Source: Moritella sp. F3 (lineage in GTDB: Bacteria; Pseudomonadota; Gammaproteobacteria; Enterobacterales; Moritellaceae). Taken from it: a stretch of 64,000 nt of DNA. The position numbers were made by a program, and so were the translations under genes. The notes under the pieces are model-generated. The model did not search any database and was not told the DNA's origin. It saw nothing but the letters and a program-made list of their open reading frames with translations. Where the stretch lies: NCBI RefSeq assembly GCF_015082335.1, contig NZ_BLRL01000011.1, positions 62,001-126,000 of the forward strand, read 5' to 3'. Shown piece by piece: positions 48,944-57,412 of this stretch. Each line of letters starts with the position of its first letter. The stretch's first letter is position 1.

Positions 48944-49558
48944 TTATAAGAAGAACAAACGCCATAGCCAGTTAGAATCTAAATCGTCTTTACAGGTCCG
49001 ATACTGACCCGCATATCTTAACGAACGTTGTTCCACTTTTTTCGCGACTTTCTTCAACCAAGGCTTTTGATTATAGGTTTTACGCTGATAACCGCCCCAA
49101 CCTTCATGGTAATTCAAGTATTGCTGCTCTGCACTCCACTTAGATACACCATTGATTTTTTGGGTTTTATTCATAAACCACCCCATAAAATCCATGGCAT
49201 CATGGAAATTAGAACGGCTTGACCAGCTATTACCAGTTTCCCTCACGTAATCATCCCAGGTCATGGTTTTTGCTTGTGCATAACCATAAGCAGAACTTGC
49301 GCGCCCCGTTGGAATGATCCACCAATACTGCATCGGCGGTTGCGCATTATGTTTAAATGAACTCTCTTGATACATCATTGCCATTGGCACATGTACAGGC
49401 ACACCCCATTTTTCGTTACTGTCCATGGCAGCTTCATACCAATCGTATTTTTCAATAAAAATATCGCAAATATTTTCCGGATTACTCGGTTGTGAAGCAC
49501 AACCAAACAATACGCTGCTAACCATTATAAGTGCAGCTAATCTCAGTATTTTTTTCAT
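48944..49558 (-). CDS. SLT-domain lipoprotein, predicted lytic transglycosylase
   Basis: About 204 residues from MKKILRLAA (49558), with lipobox VLFGC. The SLT fold motifs are present: catalytic Glu in MAMMYQESSFKHNA, SSAYGYAQAK, and LNYHEGWGGY. It should cleave peptidoglycan glycan strands at the outer membrane. It lies between trmO and proS on the opposite strand, interrupting an order that is contiguous in E. coli. Confidence 0.88.
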   Translation of the reverse strand: MKKILRLAALIMVSSVLFGCASQPSNPENICDIFIEKYDWYEAAMDSNEKWGVPVHVPMAMMYQESSFKHNAQPPMQYWWIIPTGRASSAYGYAQAKTMTWDDYVRETGNSWSSRSNFHDAMDFMGWFMNKTQKINGVSKWSAEQQYLNYHEGWGGYQRKTYNQKPWLKKVAKKVEQRSLRYAGQYRTCKDDLDSNWLWRLFFL

Positions 49559-49731
49559 TTTAAATAACACAAATCCAATTTTGGCAGCCAGTATATGACC
49601 TCCGAGAAACGAATAAAAGGACAGCAGTCAAAAATAAATAAAACTAATCACTAACTTTTACTGTTTACTCTGGCTATGCCCTGTTAAAATCGCTCTCTTA
49701 TATCGATTTTATTAGTAAATAAAGGAACGTT

Positions 49732-51453
49732 ATGCGCAGCAGCAACTACTTGCTTTCAACTTTGAAAGAAACTCCAAATGACGCAGAAGTAATTAGCCAC
49801 CAGCTAATGCTTCGTGCAGGTATGGTTCGTCGTCTTGCATCAGGTCTATACACTTGGTTACCGACAGGCTTACGAGTTTTACGTAAAGTAGAAAACATCG
49901 TACGTGAAGAGATGGATAAAGCAGGTGCTGTTGAAACTCTAATGCCGATGGTTCAGCCCGCTGACTTATGGCAAGAAACAGGTCGTATCGATAAATTTGG
50001 TCCAGAGTTGTTACGCATTAACGATCGCCACAACCGTCCTTTTGTTTTAGGTCCAACGCACGAAGAAGTGATCACTGATATCGCGCGTAAAGAAATCAAC
50101 AGCTACAAGCAGCTACCGTTGACGCTTTACCAAATCCAAACTAAATTCCGTGATGAAGTTCGTCCTCGTTTCGGTGTAATGCGTTCACGTGAATTCCTGA
50201 TGAAAGATGCTTACTCTTTCCATTTATCAGATGAATGTCTAAACGATACGTACAACAAAATGCACACAGCATATTGCAACATCTTCGAACGCATTGGCCT
50301 AGAATACCGTCCGGTACTCGCTGATACTGGTTCAATTGGTGGTGCTGTATCTCACGAATTCCACGTACTTGCAGAAAGCGGCGAAGACGATATCGTATTC
50401 TCTGACGGCAGCGATTACGCAGCAAACATTGAAAAAGCAGAAGCACTTGCACCTGCTGGCGACCGTCCTGCAGCAACTCAAGCGCTAACTGTTGTTGATA
50501 CGCCAGATGCACATAGCATCGAAGACGTATGTAAATTCTTAAGTGTTGATGCAACACAAACAGTGAAAACACTGCTTGTTGCTGCTGAAGCTGAAGAAGG
50601 CGAAGCACAAGGCGTTATCGCACTGGTACTACGCGGTGATCACGAACTAAACGAAGTGAAAGCAGAGAAAATTGCAGGCGTTGCAGCTCCGTTAACATTT
50701 GCTAACGAAGCACAAATCCAAGCAGCAGCAAACTGCGATGCGGGTTCTATCGGTCCTAAAGGTCTGAACTGCCCTGTTGTTGTTGACCGCTCAGCTGCAC
50801 ACCTAGCAGACTTTGTTTGTGGTGCTAACGTGAATGGCCAGCACATCACTGGCGCTAACTGGGATCGTGATATTAGCGATTACACAGTTGCAGATATCCG
50901 TAACGTTGTTGAAGGTGAAGCGAGCCCATGTGGTAAGGGTACACTTTCTATTAAACGTGGTATCGAAGTTGGTCATATCTTCCAACTTGGTACGCAATAC
51001 GCTGAATCTATGGGTGCTGGCGTACTAAACATGCAAGGTAAACAGCAAACGATGACAATGGGTTGTTATGGTGTTGGTGTTTCTCGTATCGTTGCTTCAG
51101 CAATCGAACAAAACCACGATGAAAACGGTATTATCTGGAACGAGTCTATCGCACCATACAAAGTATCTATCATCCCAATGAACATGCATAAATCAGCAGA
51201 AGTAAAAGAAGCAGCAGAGAAAATCTACGCTGACCTTCAAGCAGCTGGTATCGAAGTATTGTTCGATGATCGTAAAGAGCGCCCAGGTGTAATGTTTGCG
51301 GATTCTGAACTTATCGGTATCCCACACAACATCATCATTGGTGATCGTAGTCTGAAGAATGGTCTAGTTGACCACAAACTACGTACGACTGGTGATAAGA
51401 CAGAGATCGCACTGACTGATATCGTTGAGCATATTAAAAGCCTACTAGCTTAA
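49732..51453 (+). CDS. proS: Prolyl-tRNA synthetase
   Basis: 573 residues, the bacterial (E. coli-type) class II enzyme. Motif 2 is in [16 protein letters not shown], and motif 3 in [19 protein letters not shown] YbaK-like editing insertion of about 160 residues sits between motifs 2 and 3 and removes mischarged alanine. The C-terminal anticodon-binding domain starts near 475. The ATG has AAGGAACG upstream. Single gene with its own terminator. Confidence 0.97.
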   Translation: MRSSNYLLSTLKETPNDAEVISHQLMLRAGMVRRLASGLYTWLPTGLRVLRKVENIVREEMDKAGAVETLMPMVQPADLWQETGRIDKFGPELLRINDRHNRPFVLGPTHEEVITDIARKEINSYKQLPLTLYQIQTKFRDEVRPRFGVMRSREFLMKDAYSFHLSDECLNDTYNKMHTAYCNIFERIGLEYRPVLADTGSIGGAVSHEFHVLAESGEDDIVFSDGSDYAANIEKAEALAPAGDRPAATQALTVVDTPDAHSIEDVCKFLSVDATQTVKTLLVAAEAEEGEAQGVIALVLRGDHELNEVKAEKIAGVAAPLTFANEAQIQAAANCDAGSIGPKGLNCPVVVDRSAAHLADFVCGANVNGQHITGANWDRDISDYTVADIRNVVEGEASPCGKGTLSIKRGIEVGHIFQLGTQYAESMGAGVLNMQGKQQTMTMGCYGVGVSRIVASAIEQNHDENGIIWNESIAPYKVSIIPMNMHKSAEVKEAAEKIYADLQAAGIEVLFDDRKERPGVMFADSELIGIPHNIIIGDRSLKNGLVDHKLRTTGDKTEIALTDIVEHIKSLLA

Positions 51454-51491
51454 GCTAACTGGTAATTAACTCTCGTCTGTTAAAACAATTC

Positions 51492-51517
51492 AAAGCCAAG
51501 CATCTGCTTGGCTTTTT
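51492..51517 (+). terminator. Intrinsic terminator of proS
   Basis: AAAGCCAAGCA pairs with TGCTTGGCTTT around a two-base spacer (TC), followed by TTTTT. Strong and well placed, about 40 bases after the stop. Confidence 0.92.
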
Positions 51518-51718
51518 CGTATCTGCATTTCGACATATAGCAGCGCACGATATAACGCTAAATATACCAAGCTAACTAACAGCATCGAAACTCTAATCGT
51601 CAATATTTTATCACCAACAGTGCCGCTATTGGACTAAACCAGTCGTTTACTTATAGCATTCATGTACCGTATTAACTTAGGTTGCTAACATCGTCCATTC
51701 GACAACAAGGTGGATGTA

Positions 51719-52261
51719 ATGAACAAACAGCAAGGGTTTACATTAATCGAATTGACTATCGCTATTATCATACTCGGTATACTTGCCGCATCTGCGGTCC
51801 CTAAATTCACCAACCTATCATCCGACGCTCGCCTTGCCGTTCTTAAAGGTATGGAAGGAGCCCTACGTAGTGGTGTTAACTTGATCTATGCTAAAGCTGT
51901 ACTGACTAATCAAGATAATCCACCTGAAGAAGATAAAGACAAATTCGTTGCCGATATTGATGGCATTACCATGACATTACACAGTGGTTACCCAGATGGT
52001 AATTGGATGAACGGAGTGCGCTATGCCATTAGTTTAGATGACGTCGAATTTTCTAAACAAGCCGAAGATATATGTAAATCAAATTGGTGTGGCAGAGGCG
52101 AGCAACAAGAGTTACCGAGTGGCATCGTTATAACCCAAGGCTATATCGCCAAAGTATTCCCACAAGGTTATAGTTGGAATGATCAATGCGGGGTCTACTA
52201 TATTAATTATCACGATGGATCTAAGCCTGAAATTGGCCTAGAAACCAAAGAGTGTAAATAA
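51719..52261 (+). CDS. Type IV pilin, MshA-like (paralogue 1)
   Basis: 180 residues from ATG at 51719 (AAGGTG upstream; an in-frame GTG at 51710 is rejected). The prepilin leader MNKQQG is cut before FTLIEL, followed by the long hydrophobic helix. It has two Cys pairs: ICKSNWC in the middle and QCGVYYI...TKEC at the end. The sequence is MSHA/type IVa-like. No assembly ATPase or secretin genes are near. It is paralogous to the next gene. Confidence 0.88.
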   Translation: MNKQQGFTLIELTIAIIILGILAASAVPKFTNLSSDARLAVLKGMEGALRSGVNLIYAKAVLTNQDNPPEEDKDKFVADIDGITMTLHSGYPDGNWMNGVRYAISLDDVEFSKQAEDICKSNWCGRGEQQELPSGIVITQGYIAKVFPQGYSWNDQCGVYYINYHDGSKPEIGLETKECK

Positions 52262-52377
52262 GCTAAACCATCACATAACCCACGCATCCCCCCCCTTTCT
52301 TATCATCTACAGAGTCTATATTTACAGCGCTACTTTGGGCTGTTAACATGCCGCCATTATAGATAAGGGCGAGAGCA

Positions 52378-52905
52378 ATGAATAAGCAGCAAGGTTTTAC
52401 ATTAATAGAACTCGTCATCGTCATTATCGTATTAGGCATACTTGCCGCTACTGCCATCCCTAAATTTACCAACTTATCATCTGACGCCCGCATTGCATCA
52501 CTTAAAGGCATGGAAGGTGCTATGCGCAGTGGTACGAATTTAATTCACTCTAAAGCAGTGGTTAATAATCAAGATGTGAACGAAGCAACACTCTCCATTG
52601 ATGGTATCAACATCTTATTACACAGTGGTTACCCTGTTGGTAATTGGATGAATGGTATTCGTTACATTGTTAATTTAGATACGGTCGAATTTTCCAAGGA
52701 CAACGCAATATGCACAACGGATTGGTGCGGCATGGGAAATGCGACAACGATACCGAGTGGCATTATCAGTACAACATATCCCGGTCGTATCGGTAAAGTA
52801 TTCCCACGTGGTTATCGTTGGAGTGACCAATGTGGCGTTTACTACCTTAATCATCAAGACGGTACACCCGCTATCATCGGGCTAGAAACTGAAGATTGTA
52901 AATAA
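52378..52905 (+). CDS. Type IV pilin, MshA-like (paralogue 2)
   Basis: 175 residues, starting MNKQQGFTLIELVIVIIVLG. It shares with paralogue 1 the leader, the KFTNLSSDAR block, HSGYP.GNWMNG.RY, and the four Cys positions (CTTDWC; DQCGVYY...EDC). The most variable part is the region between residues 60 and 75. The two genes share an upstream block with extended -10 TGnTAACAT, so the duplication included the promoter. Confidence 0.88.
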   Translation: MNKQQGFTLIELVIVIIVLGILAATAIPKFTNLSSDARIASLKGMEGAMRSGTNLIHSKAVVNNQDVNEATLSIDGINILLHSGYPVGNWMNGIRYIVNLDTVEFSKDNAICTTDWCGMGNATTIPSGIISTTYPGRIGKVFPRGYRWSDQCGVYYLNHQDGTPAIIGLETEDCK

Positions 52906-52922
52906 GTAACAGCATCATTAAA

Positions 52923-52940
52923 GCCAAGTACTCCCTTGGC
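52923..52940 (+). terminator. Weak hairpin after pilin 2
   Basis: GCCAAG and CTTGGC, with a six-base loop, about 17 bases past the stop. No T run, so only a tentative terminator. Confidence 0.35.
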
Positions 52941-53072
52941 ATAATAATCAATACTTCAAATTACCCCACACTCCACAGTATTAATTTGGCGAAGGCGTTA
53001 GTCTTTAACAATAATTAAGATATAGCGCGGCATTGGTAATGAAACTGAGGCTTAACTATATGTTGGGGGCTT

Positions 53073-54212
53073 ATGACTGGGACTAAACAAGGATTGTTAC
53101 TAACAGGCGGTGGCGCGAGGGCGGCTTATCAAGTCGGTGCGTTAAAAGCCATTGCGGAATTCTACCCGCGTAATCATGGTACACCCTTTAAAATTATTAC
53201 CGGCACATCAGCAGGCGCTATCAACAGTTGCGCAATAGCTTGTTATGCAAGTTGCTTCCGTTTAGGCGTGAAAAAACTCGAATATATCTGGAATAACTTC
53301 CACGCGAATCAAGTTTTTCAATGCAGTTTTAATGAGATATCCCGACACTTGTTATTAACGTTCCTATCCAAGTTTCAGTCTCCACATGTCACACGCCAGC
53401 CAGTATCGCTGTTTAACAACAAGCCCTTACATCAATTACTCGATCGCTATTTGGATATGCGTCGTATCGATATCAACATTCAACGTCAGCACCTCGATGC
53501 TATTTCGATCACCGCGTCCGACTATAACAACGGCGACTCAATCAGCTTTTTTCAAGGAAACCAACAACTACAAGAGTGGCAACGCGCCCGCCGCAGTGGT
53601 TTACGAACTCGTTTACACACTAATCATTTATTAGCGTCGTCTGCGATCCCGTTAGTTTTTCCTTGTACCCAGATAGGCCGTGATTTTTATGGTGACGGTT
53701 CAGTACATCAACTCTCACCACTGAGCCCCGCTATTCACCTTGGCGCAGAGAAACTATTAGTTATCGGTGCCGAGCAGCCACCACAACAACTTAAACCCGG
53801 TGAAGTACGGCAAACCCCATCGGGCGCTGATATTGCAGGACACCTGCTTGATACCATCTTTACCGATACCCTCAACTCCGACATCGAACGCTTAACCCGC
53901 GTTAATGATACGCTGGCATTAACACCTGAATCTCAGCAAGCATCACTACAATCATCATTGAAGATGAAACAGATCGGCTTATTCAGACTCGCTAATGAGC
54001 ATGATATCAATGCCATTGCCGATAAATATTTTCACGATTTACCCATCACCATTCGCACCTTATTACGAACTATCGGCGTCAATCAACACAGCCATTCATC
54101 CATCACGTCTTATCTGATGTTTGAACAAAATTATACCCGAGATTTGATGAATCTAGGCTATCAAGATGTATTAAAACAGGAGAAGGAATTAAGAACATTT
54201 TTAGCCATATAA
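53073..54212 (+). CDS. Patatin-like phospholipase
   Basis: 379 residues. The oxyanion motif GGGARAAYQVG is at 12-22, the nucleophile Ser46 in GTSAG, and the dyad Asp in FYGDGSV near 209. A C-terminal region of about 120 residues has no clear motif. No signal peptide is seen, so it should act in the cytoplasm or be secreted by another route. It would release fatty acids from phospholipids. GGGGG lies six bases before the ATG. Convergent with the antiporter gene one base away. Confidence 0.9.
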   Translation: MTGTKQGLLLTGGGARAAYQVGALKAIAEFYPRNHGTPFKIITGTSAGAINSCAIACYASCFRLGVKKLEYIWNNFHANQVFQCSFNEISRHLLLTFLSKFQSPHVTRQPVSLFNNKPLHQLLDRYLDMRRIDINIQRQHLDAISITASDYNNGDSISFFQGNQQLQEWQRARRSGLRTRLHTNHLLASSAIPLVFPCTQIGRDFYGDGSVHQLSPLSPAIHLGAEKLLVIGAEQPPQQLKPGEVRQTPSGADIAGHLLDTIFTDTLNSDIERLTRVNDTLALTPESQQASLQSSLKMKQIGLFRLANEHDINAIADKYFHDLPITIRTLLRTIGVNQHSHSSITSYLMFEQNYTRDLMNLGYQDVLKQEKELRTFLAI

Positions 54213-54213
54213 G

Positions 54214-56178
54214 CTAACCAGGCCAATCCCCTAATAATCGATGTTCCGCACGTTTAACATAACGAGAAGGCCCACAAAGCAATATCACATCTCCCGCTTC
54301 AAACATAAAATCTGGATGCACGTGAGTTAATTCGACACCTTGCCGACGCACGGCACGATAGCTAACCTCTTTAAGCTTAACTTCAGTAACTGTTTTACCA
54401 ATAGCATAGGCGCCCAACTCAAGACGGATCGCATGTAGCCGCTCTAACACTTCACTTTCTTCAAAGGGGATATTACTTTCGCCACCAAAATAAAAACCAT
54501 GTAAATGATTATAATGACCCTGACGTTCGTGCTGTAGACGTTTCAAAATACGCTTTATTGGCACGCCTGATATCGCTAATACATGGGATACCATCATCAA
54601 ACTGCCCTCTAACGATTCCGGCACGACATCGGTTGCACCAGCATCCTGTAGTTTCTGCATGGTCGAGTCATCAGTAGTTCGCACTAACACTTTCGCTTCA
54701 GTCAAAGGTTTCACTATTTTTAGTAACTCGATAGCCTTTTCAGTATCTTTGAAAGTAATAATTATCGACTTGGCTTTATCAACTCCCAACATCATTTGAA
54801 TTTCACGGCGACTTGCATCCCCGAACTCAATTTTTTCACCACCATTTAATGCCTCTTGCACGCGAACAGGATCACGATCGATGACAGTATAAGGAATACC
54901 TTCAATTTTTAAGAAACGCGCGATAGTTTGACCACTTCGGCCATAACCACAAACGATGACATGATCGATGTATTGCCCGGGCAGTGGCGGTGACAGTCCG
55001 CTTTTAGGGACAACTTTAGATTGGAACATTAACCGCCTAACGATGTCTTGATGACAATTGATTAACCAAGGTGTCATCGCCATACTCACAACCCCGACAC
55101 CAACCAAGGTCGAAATTAACGATAGCGGTAATAATTCTAGCTTACCGGCTAATGCCAAGAGCACAAAACCAAACTCCCCCATTTGCGCTAAAACCAGTCC
55201 AGTACTCAGGGCATTACGACTGCTCTCACCTAAACTTTTAGCTAACACGAATACCAAAATTATTTTGGTTAACATCATCACAGTTAGCACAATAACCAAA
55301 CGAGGCCAATCTGCCAATAAACTCGGCAAGTTTAGTAACATCCCGATAGTAATAAAGAAAAGTCCCATTAATACATCACGAAATGGGCGAATATCAGCTT
55401 CTAGCTGGTGTCGATAAGGTCCTTCACCTAACATCATGCCAGCTAAAAAGGCACCTAATGCCATCGATAAACCTAACCAATGGGTGATGAGTCCGGCAAT
55501 CAATGCCACTAATAAAGTCGACATCACAAATAACTCATCGGAACGAGTTAACGCGATCTCTTTAAATACGGTCGGTAAGATCCAGCGCCCCACTGACAGG
55601 ATCAGAGATACAGCAAACAAACCTTTAACCAACGCCCAGCCCATTTGTTCGGCTATCAACATCATGTCGCCACTTTGCTGCGCCAATAACGGGATCATAA
55701 TAAGGAAAGGGACAACTGCGATGTCTTGAAATAACAACACACTGATCGACAACTTAGACATGCGTGTATTAAGTAACTTCGATTCGGCTAACTGCTTGAT
55801 CACGATCGCCGTCGATGACATTAACATCGCCGACGCCACGACAAAGGCTTGCGACCAATACAATGAAGCAAATATGCCTAGCATAGTGAAGATCAATCCA
55901 ACAGACATCACCTGGCCGCCACCAAGCCCTAACACCAAATGCCGCATCGATAATAAGCGTGGTAAAGAAAACTCTAACCCCAATGAGAACATCAGGAATA
56001 CCACACCCAGCTCAGCAAACAGTTCTATATCTGCTTGTTCTACGATTAACTGGAATCCATAAGGCCCTGCGATAATACCGGTGGCTAGATACGCGAGGAT
56101 CGGCGGAAGCTGAATGCGCTGAAATAACGCCACCAGAGCGACGGCGATAGAAAGTAATAAGATGATATCAACAAACAA
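54214..56178 (-). CDS. CPA2 cation:proton antiporter, Kef type
   Basis: 654 residues: an N-terminal transport domain with about 12-13 helices (PPILAYLATGIIAGP; SLGLEFSLPRL; LLFQDIAVVPFL), a TrkA-N domain near 410 (VIVCGYGRSGQT) that binds NAD or nucleotides, and a TrkA-C domain near 570-650. The layout is closer to YbaL/KefB-like antiporters than to KefC. It likely exports potassium or sodium in exchange for protons. No ancillary KefF/KefG gene is adjacent. Confidence 0.92.
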   Translation of the reverse strand: MFVDIILLLSIAVALVALFQRIQLPPILAYLATGIIAGPYGFQLIVEQADIELFAELGVVFLMFSLGLEFSLPRLLSMRHLVLGLGGGQVMSVGLIFTMLGIFASLYWSQAFVVASAMLMSSTAIVIKQLAESKLLNTRMSKLSISVLLFQDIAVVPFLIMIPLLAQQSGDMMLIAEQMGWALVKGLFAVSLILSVGRWILPTVFKEIALTRSDELFVMSTLLVALIAGLITHWLGLSMALGAFLAGMMLGEGPYRHQLEADIRPFRDVLMGLFFITIGMLLNLPSLLADWPRLVIVLTVMMLTKIILVFVLAKSLGESSRNALSTGLVLAQMGEFGFVLLALAGKLELLPLSLISTLVGVGVVSMAMTPWLINCHQDIVRRLMFQSKVVPKSGLSPPLPGQYIDHVIVCGYGRSGQTIARFLKIEGIPYTVIDRDPVRVQEALNGGEKIEFGDASRREIQMMLGVDKAKSIIITFKDTEKAIELLKIVKPLTEAKVLVRTTDDSTMQKLQDAGATDVVPESLEGSLMMVSHVLAISGVPIKRILKRLQHERQGHYNHLHGFYFGGESNIPFEESEVLERLHAIRLELGAYAIGKTVTEVKLKEVSYRAVRRQGVELTHVHPDFMFEAGDVILLCGPSRYVKRAEHRLLGDWPG

Positions 56179-56415
56179 AATATTACCTCCAAAGCGGATC
56201 GAGTGGATGTCAAAGTAGGCTTTCCAGATAATACCAAACCAATACTATTAAAGAATATGTACCAGCTCTCGATTTAACAAGTTAGCGCAAGGATCAATGA
56301 AAAGATCATCATTAACTAAACTTCCCATTTAACTTTTTATTTACTTAATAATGGTATGGTAAATGCATATTTTACTACTACACTGAATAATGTAATTTTT
56401 TTGACAGAGGTAAAA

Positions 56416-57291
56416 ATGGATAACTTAAGCATCATAAATACCCACAAAATACATACTAATTATGGGTTTACTGCGCCGAAAAGGCAGCAGAAATTGACGC
56501 CTGCGCAAACCATTGCCACGTTAAAAACGTTACAAACAAGTCTAGATGTCGAATCTTTATTGACTAATTTTGCCGCAATAGCGGCAGAACATGTCCGCTT
56601 CAGCGGTTTAAGCTTTACCGACGCGACAAATAACATTCAACTAAAATCTGATTGCACGGCTGTTTTTCAACAAAATTACCATTTATCCGCAATGGGAAAA
56701 GATCTTGGGTCTTTGTTATACAGCTCGGTAAATCCTTTAAAGCTAAATGAACTCAGTTTGCTAAAAGAGTTACATCAACTACTCGAAACCAATCTAATGC
56801 ACGCCTTGGTGTTACAAGAGATGCAAATCAGGATCATGAAAGATCACTTAACTGGTTTAGATAATCGCGCTAGCTTTGATGAAAACATTCTGCGATCTTA
56901 CAGTTTGTGCCAACGCCATAAATCGAATATGGCTTTGTTGATTACTGATTTAGATAACTTCAAACGTGTCAATGATACTTATGGTCATCAGTTTGGCGAT
57001 CGCATATTGAAACATTACGCGCACATATTACAACGCAGTATTCGTAATAGTGATATGGCCTTTCGATTAGGCGGTGATGAATTTGCTATTATCTTGCAAC
57101 CGGCATCATCACAATCAACTAATTTAGTCATCGAACGTATTTACAGCGAGATTAAATGTGATCCATTACTGAGTGAATTTAATATTACCTCAGCAATTGG
57201 TTCTGCAATGTGGCGAGCTGGTGAAACGATTGAGAGTTTATTCAACATTGCTGATGAAGATCTGTATAACAGTAAAGTGAATATAAAATAA
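56416..57291 (+). CDS. GGDEF protein, diguanylate cyclase
   Basis: 291 residues from ATG at 56416 (AGAGG upstream; the frame extends to 56356 but the ribosome site supports this start). The N-terminal 110 residues look like a divergent GAF-type sensor. The GGDEF domain has DHLTGLDNR, the active site RLGGDEFAI, and an intact inhibitory RxxD (RNSD) nine residues before GG. It should make c-di-GMP and be product-inhibited. It is cytoplasmic, with no membrane helix. Confidence 0.9.
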   Translation: MDNLSIINTHKIHTNYGFTAPKRQQKLTPAQTIATLKTLQTSLDVESLLTNFAAIAAEHVRFSGLSFTDATNNIQLKSDCTAVFQQNYHLSAMGKDLGSLLYSSVNPLKLNELSLLKELHQLLETNLMHALVLQEMQIRIMKDHLTGLDNRASFDENILRSYSLCQRHKSNMALLITDLDNFKRVNDTYGHQFGDRILKHYAHILQRSIRNSDMAFRLGGDEFAIILQPASSQSTNLVIERIYSEIKCDPLLSEFNITSAIGSAMWRAGETIESLFNIADEDLYNSKVNIK

Positions 57292-57292
57292 A

Positions 57293-57323
57293 AAAGCTCA
57301 CCAAATCAAATTTGATGAGCTTT
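57293..57323 (+). terminator. Terminator after the GGDEF gene
   Basis: AAAGCTCA pairs with TGAGCTTT, with an inner CAAAT/ATTTG, just past the stop; ATTAA follows. It also faces the converging P-type ATPase gene. Confidence 0.65.
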
Positions 57324-57412
57324 ATTAAGTATAGAACAGCTTAGCCTAGTATTAATTGTTATTTGCTTACCTGTTACTTACATCACTATTTTCATCGCTA
57401 TTATTGGCTAAC

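Noticed and set aside
50141..50608. A 155-codon ORF antisense to proS
   Set aside because: Shadow of the proS coding frame; the Gln/Leu-rich translation comes from codon bias on the other strand.
52338..52351. GG-N10-GC sigma-54-like site before pilin 2
   Set aside because: The homologous block before pilin 1 has CG instead of GC, while an extended -10 (TGnTAACAT) is kept in both.
53056..53090. A short upstream ORF overlapping the patatin start
   Set aside because: Only about 15 codons, no clear ribosome site of its own; it may be chance.
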